Assembly: GCA_947846985.1 (NCBI GenBank)
Contig: CANTUZ010000001.1
Location: 2,170,001 to 2,234,000, forward strand
Source: Fratercula arctica
Lineage: Eukaryota; Chordata; Aves; Charadriiformes; Alcidae
DNA: 64,000 bases
Reading direction: 5' to 3'
The notes beneath the pieces were generated by a model. The model did not search any database. It had not been told where the DNA came from and saw only the letters and a list, made by a program, of their open reading frames with translations. A program made the translations under genes and the position numbers. This document shows, piece by piece, positions 12,673 to 22,551 of this stretch; the stretch's first letter is position 1, and the number at the start of each line of letters is the position of its first letter.

Positions 12673-13040
12673 CCTGGAGAAGAGAAGGTTCCGGGAAGAC
12701 CTTATTGTGGCCTTTCAGTATTTAAAGGGGGCTTATAGAAAGATGGGGACAAACTTTTCAGTAGGGCCTATAGCGATAGGACGAGGGGTAATGGTTTTGA
12801 CCTAAAAGATTTAGACTGGATATAAGGAAGAAATGTTTTATGTTGAGGATGGTGAGACACTGGCCCAGGTTGCCCAGAGAAGTGGGAGATGCCCCATCCC
12901 TGGAAACATTCCAGACCAGGTTGGACAGGGCTCTGAGCAACCTGGTCTAGTTGAAGATGTCCCTGCCCATGGCAGGGGGGTTGGACTAGATGGCCGTTAA
13001 AGGTCCCTTCCCACCCAAACCATTCTGTGATTCTATGATT
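12673..13040 (+). mobile_element. CR1 LINE 3' part, about 370 bp
   Basis: Starts within the conserved GGAGAAGAGAAGG segment (LEKRRxRxDL of ORF2). It then passes through the CAGTATTTAAAGGGGGCTTA and ATAGGACGAGGGGTAATGG segments, GAGACACTGGCCCAGGTTGC and the 3' UTR, ending at TTCTGTGATTCTATGATT. Frames are broken. It belongs to the same group as 37674-38118. Confidence 0.92.
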
Positions 13041-13092
13041 CAGAGCCATACCAAGAGATCACTCATTTTCATGCACCAGAAGCCGACAACAC

Positions 13093-13338
13093 AATCACAC
13101 AGAATTCGGTGAAGTAGGTGATAGGTAAAAGATCATCCAGTTCCACCCCTCTGCCCTGGGCAGGGACACCTCCCACTAGACCAGGTTGCTCCAAGCCCTG
13201 TCCAACCTGGCCTTGAACCCCTCCAGGGATGGGGCAGCCACAGCTTCTCTGGGCAACCTGGGCCAGGGGCTCACCACCCTCACAGCAAAGAATTTCTTCC
13301 TCAGATCTCATCTAAGTCTCCCCTCTGTCAGTTTAAAA
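13093..13338 (-). mobile_element. CR1 LINE 3' part, about 245 bp
   Basis: The octamer end is degraded (CACACAGAATTCGGTG), but GATCATCCAGTTCCACC, CTGCCCTGGGCAGGGACACC and CAGCCACAGCTTCTCTGGGC are clear. It ends at the segment before the CTCCCCTCTGTCAG motif. It belongs to the GC-rich 3' UTR subfamily, minus strand. Confidence 0.9.
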
Positions 13339-14483
13339 TCAAGAGACATATCAGGAGGCTCGGTGGGAACCTAGGGGAAGGTGGTGCATGTTGTTTGAGG
13401 ATGAGGAGAGCCAGCTAGGTGTCACATTTACCACTGTAGTGAAGGGAAAAGAGAGAGAAAAGAAGTAATTTAGGCAAAAATATGAAGACCAACACCTCAA
13501 TAGTAGTTTTCAAGGTCATGTTTCTAATTCTGGTCAAAAGATCAGTGAAATGATCTATGTGTAAGGCACATTTATTAAAGCAGACAGCGAGGCGGGAAGG
13601 TTCCTGTGTAATGAAGGACCCAAGCGCTGCACGGTTTGCAGCAATACGTAGGCTCTGCCTACAAGTGCATTACAAGGCACATAAACCATGTCGGGTGTAA
13701 TGTGGGATGGGAGTTTGAAGGGAAGATAAAGCACTGAAATTGCAAAAACCTAAGTGAGGTATATTTGTGCCATTTCTAAAACTTCTGTGCTACTGCAGTA
13801 GCTTTAGGAGGACTTTTTGATTCTGCTGAAGCTCTTCAGATCTTCACTTTCATGTTCTTTTTCATAATCTCTTTATCTTTTGATATGCCAACACCAAAAA
13901 GATCCTGCCAGGTTGTCTGAAACTATAAAAAAGAGAAGTTGCCCTGTTTATTGACCTCTGCTTGAAAGCTGGAAACCGTACTTCATTCTCTTAGATATTT
14001 TCCTTGTTTCACGTCCTATTTTATTATAATCATCTGTCTTTCAAGCACGGGACAAACTGAGAGAGCCTAAGAATTGCCAGTCTGGAGCAGGTCCTCATGG
14101 TCCCCCTGGTTCCTTCTCCTCTCCATGGCAGGACCAGCACCAGATGCTGCAGAGAGGCGCAAGACCTCCACAACGAGAAGACATGGAGGATTCTTCCTTT
14201 CCCCCCTCCAGGCCCAGGGATGTTAAGTCCCATTAAGAGCTCTGTTAGTTTGGTTTAAGTTCTCTGGTATGAAATGTCCCAACTCCTTCTATGCTGGATG
14301 TATTTTATACTAATTATTGTCCCGGATGTGATACATACTAAATTGTTGGCATCTAGTGACGTACTCTGATAGGGACTTTCACAAACAAGTATTTTTTATA
14401 CCTGGTTTGGTATTAATCACCTTTTATTTTCATTAAACGCTGCCTTATTCATTTTATGCCAGACTGGGAACGTCCCTGCTCTT
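13339..14483. other. Unique intron sequence
   Basis: Single-copy sequence with no repeat or exon recognised. The 67-aa minus frame at 14030-14233 has no known features. Confidence 0.45.
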
Positions 14484-14934
14484 CACAGAATCACAGAATG
14501 GTGGGGGTTGGAAGGGACCTCTGGAGATAATCTCATCCAACCCCCTGCCAGAGCAGGGTCACCCAGAGCAGGTGGCACAGGAACGCGTCCAGGTGGGTTT
14601 GGAATGTCTCCAGAGCAGGAAACTCCAACACCTCTCTGGGCAGCCTGTGCCAGGGCTCTGCCACCCTCACAGGAAAGAAGTTCCTCCTCATGTTGAGATG
14701 GAACTTCCTATGGTCAAGTTTATGCCCATTACCCCTTGTCCTGTCACTGGGCACCACTGAGAAGAGCCTGGCCCCATCCTCCTGACACCCACCCTTTCAG
14801 TATTTATAAGCGTTGATAAGATGCCCCCTCAGTCATCTTTTTTCCAGACTATAAAGACCCAAATCCCTCAGCCTTTCTTCCTAAGAGAGGTGTTCCAGTC
14901 CCCTCAGCATCTTGTCCCGACCTCCTCTCTGCAG
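14484..14934 (-). mobile_element. CR1 LINE 3' part, GAGCAGGGTCACC subfamily
   Basis: CACAGAATCACAGAATGGTG, then GGTTGGAAGGGACCTCTGG and the subfamily marker CCAGAGCAGGGTCACCCAGA. The minus-strand frame reads [20 protein letters not shown] and HRLPREVLE, the extreme C-terminus of ORF2. It shares this subfamily with 25608-26040, 43163-44137, 49993-50493 and 58624-59060. Confidence 0.92.
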
Positions 14935-15044
14935 GCCATTGCTTAAATTTCATCTTTTTATTACATCTTCCTTTGTCATCTCCTTTCTAAAGCGAACGGC
15001 CCTTCCCTAATCCCCATTAGTTTTGCAGTACTCGAGCTGGAGAG

Positions 15045-15335
15045 CCTGGCACCACGCGGAGCATCCAGAGGAGAGCAAAGCAGTGATTGATAGAGATGAG
15101 TTCTCCCTGCCTTTCCTTAGGCGGCGTAATATCTTATTTGCTTTCCTGGACCCCAAGTTGCTCATTGAGCAGATGTTTCACTTCATCCTGGCACTGTTAG
15201 CACCAGTCACACTGTTATCCACCAGAGTGGATATAGTTCGTTTAATACTTTGGGTTTTTTTTTCCCCAATATGTATTATTTTATACTTGTCATTTTGCGT
15301 ATTCATCAAACTTTGTACAGGTTTTTTTTTCTGCT
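15045..15335 (-). mobile_element. Ancient CR1-like LINE fragment (probable)
   Basis: Strongly decayed. Words such as CTGCCTTTCCTTAGGCGGCG, TTTGCTTTCCTGGACCCCAAG and AATATGTATTATTTTATACTTG occur in the order of the reverse complement of an old CR1 RT C-terminal region (the part that ends in a cysteine/histidine-poor 'KCKVLHxG'-type segment). No octamer tail is attached. Identification is by recognition of this order only, and a more precise family cannot be assigned. Confidence 0.45.
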
Positions 15336-17091
15336 TTAATTCCTTATGGTCCTCTCTAGTCTGGCTGGTGTTGTTAATATATTTTACTAGCAGGTTTTCT
15401 TTTTTACTGCTCACTTTTCATTATTAATACGTATATCACACAATTGTTAATGGCTTTTTTGTTTTCTCCTGTAAATAATAAAGGTGCGGCACTGCAGTGG
15501 ATTAATTCAAAAATGAATTATAGAGGCTCCTCCACAAGCCAAGGGAGCTGGCGGGGAATATTTTTACCTTTCCCAAGTTTCATGAGCCAGCCCTCCCTTG
15601 TGCCCACGGGTGCCGTGTGGGTTTTAATGTGCATCATGGCTGGCTTTTTATGAAGGGCTGCGACCTCCCCCCACGTCCCTGGCCGCTATCGCTGAATCAG
15701 GATGACGAGACCGAACGTCCTTTCTTGGCTGTTTAACGCTGCCCATTATTGATGCCTTTATCAAAGGAACACTGCAAATCGCTTCCAGTGGGAGACAGAA
15801 AGAACACCCTGTCCAGGACACCGAGCCCGGGTCAGTTCAGGCAACCAGCTTTTTTCCCCTTCGTTTAAAACTGGCAGTGAGCTGATGTCTTTTAATTGAA
15901 GTGCCAGTGATAGCGGCAGCATGTGGACTGGAACATTTGGTGGCTGGACCCTCCGGGAGGGGATGAGGATGCTGCAGAAGGCAGATGCTCGCGCCTGCGC
16001 TGAGCGTTCATTACTTTGGAGTCTAACTCCCTTGTTTTGTGTGTCTTTCCTTTATCCCCTTTGTATTAATTTAAATGCATTCTCATATCACTATCCTTTT
16101 TTTTTCTTCCTGCCAGACCGTCCATGCTTGATTTGCAGTTAATTTTCCAGAGTGCATGCAGCTTCTTGGACAGCAAGAAAAAGTCTTCTGATGTACGATT
16201 CTTGCATTGAATCATAAAGCTCCATTCCATGTCATTTTCTGGCAAGTGTAATTCACTCTGGGAATGATGTTTGTGGTTCGGAGCCTTGGGTCTAAGACAA
16301 CTCTTTCCTATAAATCATTAGCAAACAACACAGAAGCTCAGTTTCTGATGGATGGCTCAGTCACTATATGGCATTACTCCACTCTGGTTTGTTTACCTTT
16401 TTCATTAAGCTTAGGTGTAGAACTGCCCACGTAAAAAAAAAATAAAGAGTAAATTATCTTCAATGGGAATGATTAAAGCCGTTACCATATTCTAATTTAT
16501 CACCTATTGCCAGACAAATGAGCGCACGCTGACTGTGTGCTTTCCCTCCGCCACACTCTTCGTTGCCAGCGTTGCTTCTAATAAAAGAAAGTACTTTTGA
16601 CACCACTTAGAGCATAGTGCCCGAAATGAATCCAGCACCACTTAGCGTCCAAATTCAGGTGAAAAATAGGACTGCTATCTGGTATGTATTTCATATACAG
16701 CCATGCTTGTTTTAATTGCAAGTACAGAACAAAAAGGTACCATTTCAGGGGAGAGAAGGCAGGAGAAGCAGGAACTGAAGTGCAGGAAAGGAATAGGGAA
16801 TGCATAAAATAGCAATTATTAAATAATTCTGTGTCAGAAACTCTCTGGCTAATATATTAAATCCTAGAATAATTTTGTTTAAGAGGGCTCTCCGCAGATC
16901 TTTTTTCCTCAGACCCTGGCTCAAATCAAAGCCAACTTCAAAGTTAGATGTAGAGTCATATCCAATTGAGTTTCAAATTTATCCAAGAAAGGATATTTCC
17001 ATCCCCTCTCTGGGCCCCAGTTCCACCCTCCCTGTGGATGTGTTTTCTCCCAATATTGAGCTGAATTTTTCTTGCAGCAACTGGTGCTCGT
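15336..17091. other. Unique intron sequence
   Basis: 1.75 kb without a recognised young repeat. It includes non-repetitive AT-rich blocks near 15690-15780 and 16420-16560 that look like ordinary or possibly constrained intron DNA. No exon recognised. Confidence 0.4.
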
Positions 17092-17498
17092 TGCACATCA
17101 TGCTTTTGCTGTGGACCTCCAAGTAGAGTGTGGCTCCGTCTTCCTTCTAACCCCCCAGCAGGTAGCAGCAGATGGCATTAAGGTCTCTAACTCACCTTCT
17201 CTTCTTCTGGCTGAGCAAACCCAACTCCTGTCCTCCACACATTGTACTCTCCAGGCCTTAGGAGTGCCAGTTTGACTACAAATCACTGACCATTACCCTT
17301 CCAGCCTGGTGATCCAGGCAGTTTTCCACCCACCTTGTAGTCTACCCATGTAGTCCTTGATTCCCCAGTCCTGGGGGAGACCATGTTGAGAGCTATGATG
17401 TGGTCAGATAAATGACGTCTGTGGCTTTCTCGTCAGCCAATGAGCCAATTGTCTCATTAATGAAGGCAATCAGGGTAGTTGAGCATGAATTGTGCTTC
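17092..17498 (-). mobile_element. Old CR1 LINE, downstream RT part (split element)
   Basis: The reverse complement carries decayed CR1 ORF2. The segment around 17275-17340 corresponds to the xWVENCLD (normally KNWLDG) region, and 17380-17480 to the segment around the DVIYLDFSKAFDTV motif. The part before 17268 looks like a C-terminal piece after an internal deletion (CTTCTCTTCTTCTGGCTGAG). The same element resumes at 17775 after a younger CR1 that interrupts it. Confidence 0.65.
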
Positions 17499-17503
17499 AT
17501 AAA

Positions 17504-17774
17504 TCATAGAATGGTTAGAGTTGGAAGGGACCTTAAAGATCAACCCCCCTGCCCTGGGCAGGGACACCTCCCACCAGCCCAGGTTGCTCCAAGCCCTGTC
17601 CAACCTGGCCTTGAACACCTCCAGGGATGGGGCAGCCACAGCTTCTCTGGGCAACCTGGGCCAGGGGCTCACCACCCTCACAGCAAACAATTTCTTCCTA
17701 ATCCCTAATCTAAATCTCCCCTCTTTCAGTGTAAAACCATTCCCCCTTGTCCTATGGCTCCCCTCCCTGATAAA
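17504..17774 (-). mobile_element. Younger CR1 inserted into the old CR1
   Basis: Begins TCATAGAATGGTTAGAG, GTTGGAAGGGACC, and has the GCCCTGGGCAGGGACACC marker. It ends at CCTATGGCTCCCCTCCCTG. The pentamer ATAAA stands immediately before it (17499-17503) and again at its far end (17770-17774), a candidate target-site duplication. The old element's sequence reads across it (GAATTGTGCTTC ... GGCTGTTCCCAATCACC). The AT-rich pentamer alone is weak; the interrupted host element is the stronger evidence. Confidence 0.88.
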
Positions 17775-18317
17775 AGAGTCCATGTGGCTGTTCCCAATCA
17801 CCTTCTAATCCTTCAAGTGCCTGGTTATGGTTTCCAGAAGGATTTGCTTCATGAACTTGTGGGCAGGGAAGTGAGGCTGACTGGGCTGGCGTTCCCCTCT
17901 TCACCCCTTTTGAAGGTGTGATGTTTCCCTTTTTCCAATCATCAGGGACCTTCTCCATCGCTGTGAGCGTTCAGAGATGACAGAGAGTGGCAGTGACATC
18001 AGCCAGCTCCCTTGGCACCTTCAGATACATCTCATCTGGCACGATGGACTTGTGTATATCCAGGTTGTTTAAGTGGTCCGTAACTCATGTGTCCTCTATC
18101 AGCAGTTGTACTTCACTCCTTCAGACTCTGCCAAGACAGCCTGCTCTCAGGCACATGGGGGCAGAGCTAGGTGATAAAGACAAATTAAAGAAGGAGCTGA
18201 ATTATCTCAGACTTTTCTGTGTCCTTTGCTGCTAGGTCTCTTGCCTCCTTCTTCCATGGGCCCATGTTTCCCTTGGTTCTCCTTTTGCTGCCAGTGTATC
18301 TGCAGAAGACCTTCTTG
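17775..18317 (-). mobile_element. Old CR1 LINE, upstream RT part (split element)
   Basis: The minus strand reads VPDDWKKGNITP, the first RT block (usually EVPxDWKxANVTPIFKKG). Further upstream in the element come segments matching the linker between endonuclease and RT, with GGACTTGTGTATATCCAGG, CAGGTTGTTTAAGTGGTC and GGGCCCATGTTTCCC. Many stops and indels are present. Its end touches the 5' end of the plus-strand CR1, and the exact junction lies within 18318-18332. Confidence 0.75.
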
Positions 18318-18642
18318 ACAGAATTGAATTGTGTTCTCCTCTGCCCCTCCAGTTTTGGGGACTGACGAATGGGTAAACAAGAAAATTGGACAGATCAATA
18401 CCTCGCTCCAAAACTGGTGCTACCAGCAGGGCTTTGGGTTCTATGATCACAGTTTGATCTACAGGACACCGGGCCTGCTCGCTAAGAATGGGAAACCCCT
18501 ATCCCAAAAGGGGAAAAGGGTACTAGGCCAAGAGTTAGCAAGGCTCATGGATAGGGCTTTAAACTCGAATCGAAGGGGGAAGGGGATAAAACCAGGCCCA
18601 CTAGTAATGAGCCTAGGGATAAAGGGCCAAGGATGGGGGTGA
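18318..18642 (+). pseudogene. CR1 ORF1 C-terminal (SGNH esterase) remnant
   Basis: The frame reads IVFSSAPPVLG, then NWCYQQGFGFYDHS, then LLAKNGKPLSQKGKRVLGQEL, and stops at 18640-18642. Known: vertebrate CR1 ORF1 ends in an SGNH-hydrolase-like esterase domain, with a late block normally reading D-G-x-H-L-S-x-x-G. Seen: here the block reads N-G-K-P-L-S-Q-K-G, so both the expected catalytic Asp and His are replaced. Only this last quarter of ORF1 is present because the element is 5'-truncated. It would be non-functional. The alternative, a chance frame, is unlikely given its position just before ORF2. Confidence 0.75.
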
Positions 18643-18659
18643 AATCGGTAGCCCAGATC

Positions 18660-19760
18660 AAGTGCATCTACATGAATGCACGTAGCATGGGCAACAAATG
18701 GGATGAGCTGGAAGCCATTGTGCAGCAGGACACCTATGATGTAGTCGCCATCATGGAAATGTGGTGGGATGACTGTCATGACTGGAATGCTGCGATGAAT
18801 GGCTAGAAGCTCTTCAGAAGGGATAGGCAAGGAAAGGGAGGAGGGGGTGTGGCTCCGTACATTAGGGAGTGTTTTGATTGTATAGAGCTAGACTCCAGTG
18901 GTGATAAAGTGGAATGTTTATGGGTAAGGATGAAGGGGAAGGCAAATAAGGGAGATCTTGTACTGGGCGTATGCTATAGACCACCCAACCAGGATGAGGA
19001 GACAGATGAAGTATTCTATAAGCGGCTGGCTGAAGTCTTGCAATTGCCAGCCCTTGTTCTGGTTGGGGACTTCAACCTGCCGGGTGTCTGCTGGAAATAT
19101 AACACAGCAGAGAGCAGGCAGGCTAGGAGGTTCCTCGAGCGCATGGAGGATAACTGCCTGGCACAACTGGTTGGTGAGCCTACCAGGGGAGGTGCCTCGC
19201 TAGACCTACTGTTCACAAACAGAGAAGGACTAGTGGGAGATGTGGTGGTCAGAGGTTGTCTTGGGTTTAGTGATCATGAAATGGTAAAGTTTTCAATTCG
19301 TAGTGATGTAAGGAGGGGGGTTAGCAAAACCTCCACCTTGGACTTCGGGAGGGCGGACTTTGGCCTGTTCAGAACACTGGTTGAGAGAGTCCCTTGGGAG
19401 ATAGTCCTGAAGGGCAAAGGGGTCCAGGAAGGCTGGACACTCTTCAAGAAGGAAATCTTAAAGACCCATGAGCAGGCTGTCCCCAAGTGTCGCAAGTTTA
19501 AAGGGCAGGGAAAATGGCCAATCTGGATGAATAAGGAACTTCTGATGGGATTTAGGAATAAAAGGAGGGTTTACCACCTTTGGAAGAAGGGACAGGCAAC
19601 TGAGGAGGAGTACAGAGATCTCGTTAGGTTATACAGAGAGAAAATTAGGAAGGCAAAAGCCCAGCTGGAGATCAACTTGGCCACTAACATTAAGGACAAC
19701 AAAAAAAGTTTTTATAAATACATCAACAAAAAGAGAGCCAGGGAGAATCTCCATCCCTGA
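18660..19760 (+). pseudogene. CR1 ORF2 endonuclease and linker, broken
   Basis: APE-type endonuclease that nicks target DNA for target-primed reverse transcription. The frame starts around KCIYMNARSMGNKWDELE (first catalytic Asn present), continues with IMEMWWDD (the Glu of the usual ITETWW box retained), and is stopped by TAG at 18804, where a Tyr codon stood (G-stop-KLFRRD). It then runs open from RDRQGKGGGGVAPYIREC through VCYRPPNQD, LVGDFNLPGVCW, LLFTNREGLVGDVV and SDHEM (catalytic Asp-His) to the linker KKSFYKYINKKRARENLHP, ending at TGA (19758-19760). The 303-aa open part from 18849 is not an intact gene. Confidence 0.92.
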
Positions 19761-21424
19761 CTGGATGCGGGGGGGAAGGTTGTAACCAAGGACAAGGAGA
19801 AGGCTGAGATAATGCCTACTTTGCCTCCGTCTTCAATAGTCAGACCAGCTATCCCCAGGGTGTTCAGCCTCCGGAGCTGGAAGATGAGGATGGAGAGCAG
19901 AACAACCCACCCATAATCCATGAGGAAGTAGTCAATGATCTGTTTCTGCACCTAGACGCACATAAGTCTATGAGACTGGATGGGATTCACCCAAGAGTAC
20001 TCAGGGAGCTGGCGGGAGAGCTCACCAAGCCTCTCTCCATCATTTATCAACAATCTTGGTCAACAGGGGAGGTACCAGATAACTGGAGGGTGGCTAATGT
20101 GACGCCCATCTACAAGAAGGGTCGGAAGGAGGATCCGGGGAACTACAGGCCTGTCAGCCTGACCTCGATACCAGGAAAGATCATGGAGAGGATCATATTG
20201 AGTGAGCTCTCACGGCAAGTGCAGGGCAGCCAAGGGATCAGGGCCAGCCAGCATGGGTTTAGGAAAGGGAGGTCCTGCTTAGCCAACCTGATCTCTTTCT
20301 ATGACCATGTGACCCGCCTTCTGGATGCGGGGAAGGCTGTGGACGTTGTCTGTCTGGACTTTGGTAAGGCCTTTGACACCGTCCGCCACAGCATTCTTTC
20401 TCCTGGAGAAGCTGGCGAATCATGGCATAGACAAGTGTACTCTTCACTGGGTAAAAAACTGGCTGGATGGCTGTGCCCAGAGAGTTGTGATTAATGGAGT
20501 GAAATCCCCTTGGTGGCTGGTCACCAGCGATGTCCCTCAGGGCTCAGTTTTGGGGCCAGTTTTGTTTAATATCTTTATCAATGATCTGGATGAGGGGATT
20601 GAGTGCACTCTTAGTAAGTTCCCAGACAACACCAAACTAGGTGGGAGTGTTGATCTGCTTGAGGGTAGGAAGGCTCTACAGAGGGACCTGGACAGGCCGG
20701 ATCGATGGGCCAAGGCCAGCTGTATGAGGTTTAATAAGGCCAAGTTCTGGGTCCTGCATTTTGGTCACAACAACCCCAAGCAACGCTACAGACTTGGGGA
20801 AGAGTGGCTGGAAAGCTGCCCAGCAGAAAAGGACCTGGGGGTGCTGGTGGACGGCCAGCTTAACATGAGCCAGCAGTGTGCCCAGGTGGCCAAGAAGGCC
20901 AACAGCATTCTGGCTTGTATCAGGAATAGCGTGGCCAGCAGGAGCAGGGAAGTGATGGTGCCTCTGTACTTGGCACTGGTGAGGCCTCACCTGGAGTCCT
21001 GTGTTCAGTTCTGGGCCCCTCTGTACAAGAGGGACATTGAAGTGCTGGAGCGTGTCCAGAGGAGAGCTACCAAGCTGGTGAGGGGTCTGGAGACCAAGCC
21101 ATATGAGGAGAGGCTGAGGGAACTGGGCATGTTTAGTTTGGAGAAGAGGAGGCTGAGGGGAGACTTCATTGCCCTCTACAACTCCCTGAAAGGAGGGTGC
21201 AGAGAGGTGGGTGTTGGCCTCTTCTCCCAGGTGAATAATGACAGGACCAGAGGAAATGGTCTGAAGCTGTGGCAGGGGAGGTTTAGGTTAGATATTAGGA
21301 AGAATTACTTTACTGAAAGAGTGGTCAGGCACTGGAACAGCCTGCCCAGGGAGGTGGTTGAGTCACCATCCCTAGAGGTATTTAAGAAACGTGTAGATTT
21401 GGCACTTCAGGGCATGCTCTAGTG
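19761..21424 (+). pseudogene. CR1 ORF2 reverse transcriptase, frameshifted
   Basis: Reverse transcriptase that copies the CR1 RNA at the nick. Frame changes after 19790 put RT blocks in another frame from 19970: DGIHPRVLREL, EVPDNWRVANVTPIYKKG, DPGNYRPVSLTSIPGK, QHGFRKGRSCLANL and the domain-A motif [15 protein letters not shown] four-base insertion near 20397 shifts back to the original frame, with [15 protein letters not shown], the domain-B motif [18 protein letters not shown] and the C-terminus [15 protein letters not shown] to a stop at 21420-21422. The catalytic FADD box is FPDN (20619-20630), so polymerase activity would be lost even without the frameshifts. Confidence 0.92.
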
Positions 21425-21518
21425 ACAGAGATTGCTGGGGTTTTTTTGTGTGTGTGTATGGTTGGACTCGATGATCTCAAAGGTCCCTTCCAACCATGAA
21501 GATTCTATGATTCTATGG

Positions 21519-22551
21519 TTTTAGAGGCACTTAGGAAGCAGATGAAGCCGCTCTATGCCAGTACAAATAAATAATATCTATATCCACATCATAACAATGT
21601 ATTTTCATCTTGATGTCGTTCACCAAAGCGTGATGACAAATAATTGGTGGTGAAACAGGAGTTGTCAATTCTGCCTTAATCATGTGTTTACTTGCAGTCT
21701 TGACAGAAGTTGCAATATTTCTCCCATTCTCCTAAATGGCTACCAGCTGTTTTCAGTAAATGGACTGGGTACAGCAAACGCCAATCTGCCTTCTATATTC
21801 TTCTGTGCTTTATTGCCGGATAGTTTTCTCATGAAAGAAGGAAAAAAAAAACTAACCCAAAAATTCAGCGGAGAAGCTGAAGCTTCACGCGTCTAGAGAA
21901 GCATCAAGGAAAAGATCCCGTTTGGACACATTACTCGACGGCACAAGACCAATATGTGTCAGTCTTGCCATTTATTGGAAGTAAACCCCAATATCGCACA
22001 TCTATGTTAAACAAATCCTGCTAGGAATTCATTTTAGAGTCTCCTAGAGTAGGAGTTGCGAGACATCAGGCAGGCATCAACAGCAAAACAAATCAAACAC
22101 CACAAAATAGTGGAAAACCGACAAGCCAACCTGCAACTTTAAATAGCACCAATGAGCTTTTTTTGTCAATAGCTATTTTCTGGCCAAGCTCCACCGCGTC
22201 CTCCCTCAGCTTCACCCAAACCTGCATTTTTCACATTACGAAGATCTTCATCCAAGTCTGGATTGGTGTCATTCTCAGCCTGTTTATCCCTCACACAGTT
22301 TGACGCACGCTTTCTTTATCCATCTTGCTTTCCTGCCTATTGTGGATGCTTTCCCTGATCTCCTCTCTCATGGGACCAAACACTTTCACCAGCCACGTAA
22401 TCGGATACCTCCAGACTCGGAAGACAGACACCGTAGGGAGCAGGAAAGCCAACAAGACTATAACCCCAAGGAGCGTAGAGACATGCTAGCAGTGCATCTA
22501 CATCTGAGCTTTAGCTTGGGTCAGATGTGCACCTCCCATCACACTTTAGTG
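21519..22551. other. Spacer between CR1 and its inverted partial copy
   Basis: About 1 kb of single-copy, AT-rich sequence with no recognised repeat. It forms most of the loop between the two inverted CR1 segments. The 104-aa frame near its end (22300-22614) has no recognisable features. Confidence 0.45.

Larger units (their letters stand above)
18318..21518 (+). mobile_element. Nearly full-length CR1 LINE (inactive)
   Basis: This 3.2-kb element contains, in order, the end of ORF1, all of ORF2 and a short 3' UTR ending CAAAGGTCCCTTCCAACC, then GATTCTATGATTCTATGG. It lacks the 5' UTR and most of ORF1. It cannot move on its own. ORF2 has a TAG in the endonuclease (18804-18806), a TGA at 19758-19760, at least one frameshift between 19760 and 19970, a four-base insertion near 20397, and an altered RT catalytic box (20619-20630). 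It is the largest mobile element in the window. Confidence 0.95.

Noticed and set aside
18849..19760. 303-aa open frame that looks like a gene
   Set aside because: It is the endonuclease part of a broken CR1 ORF2, with an in-frame TAG upstream and a TGA at the end. It is not a host gene.
20325..21422. 365-aa open frame with reverse-transcriptase features
   Set aside because: It is the C-terminal half of the same CR1 ORF2 after a frameshift, with the catalytic box lost.
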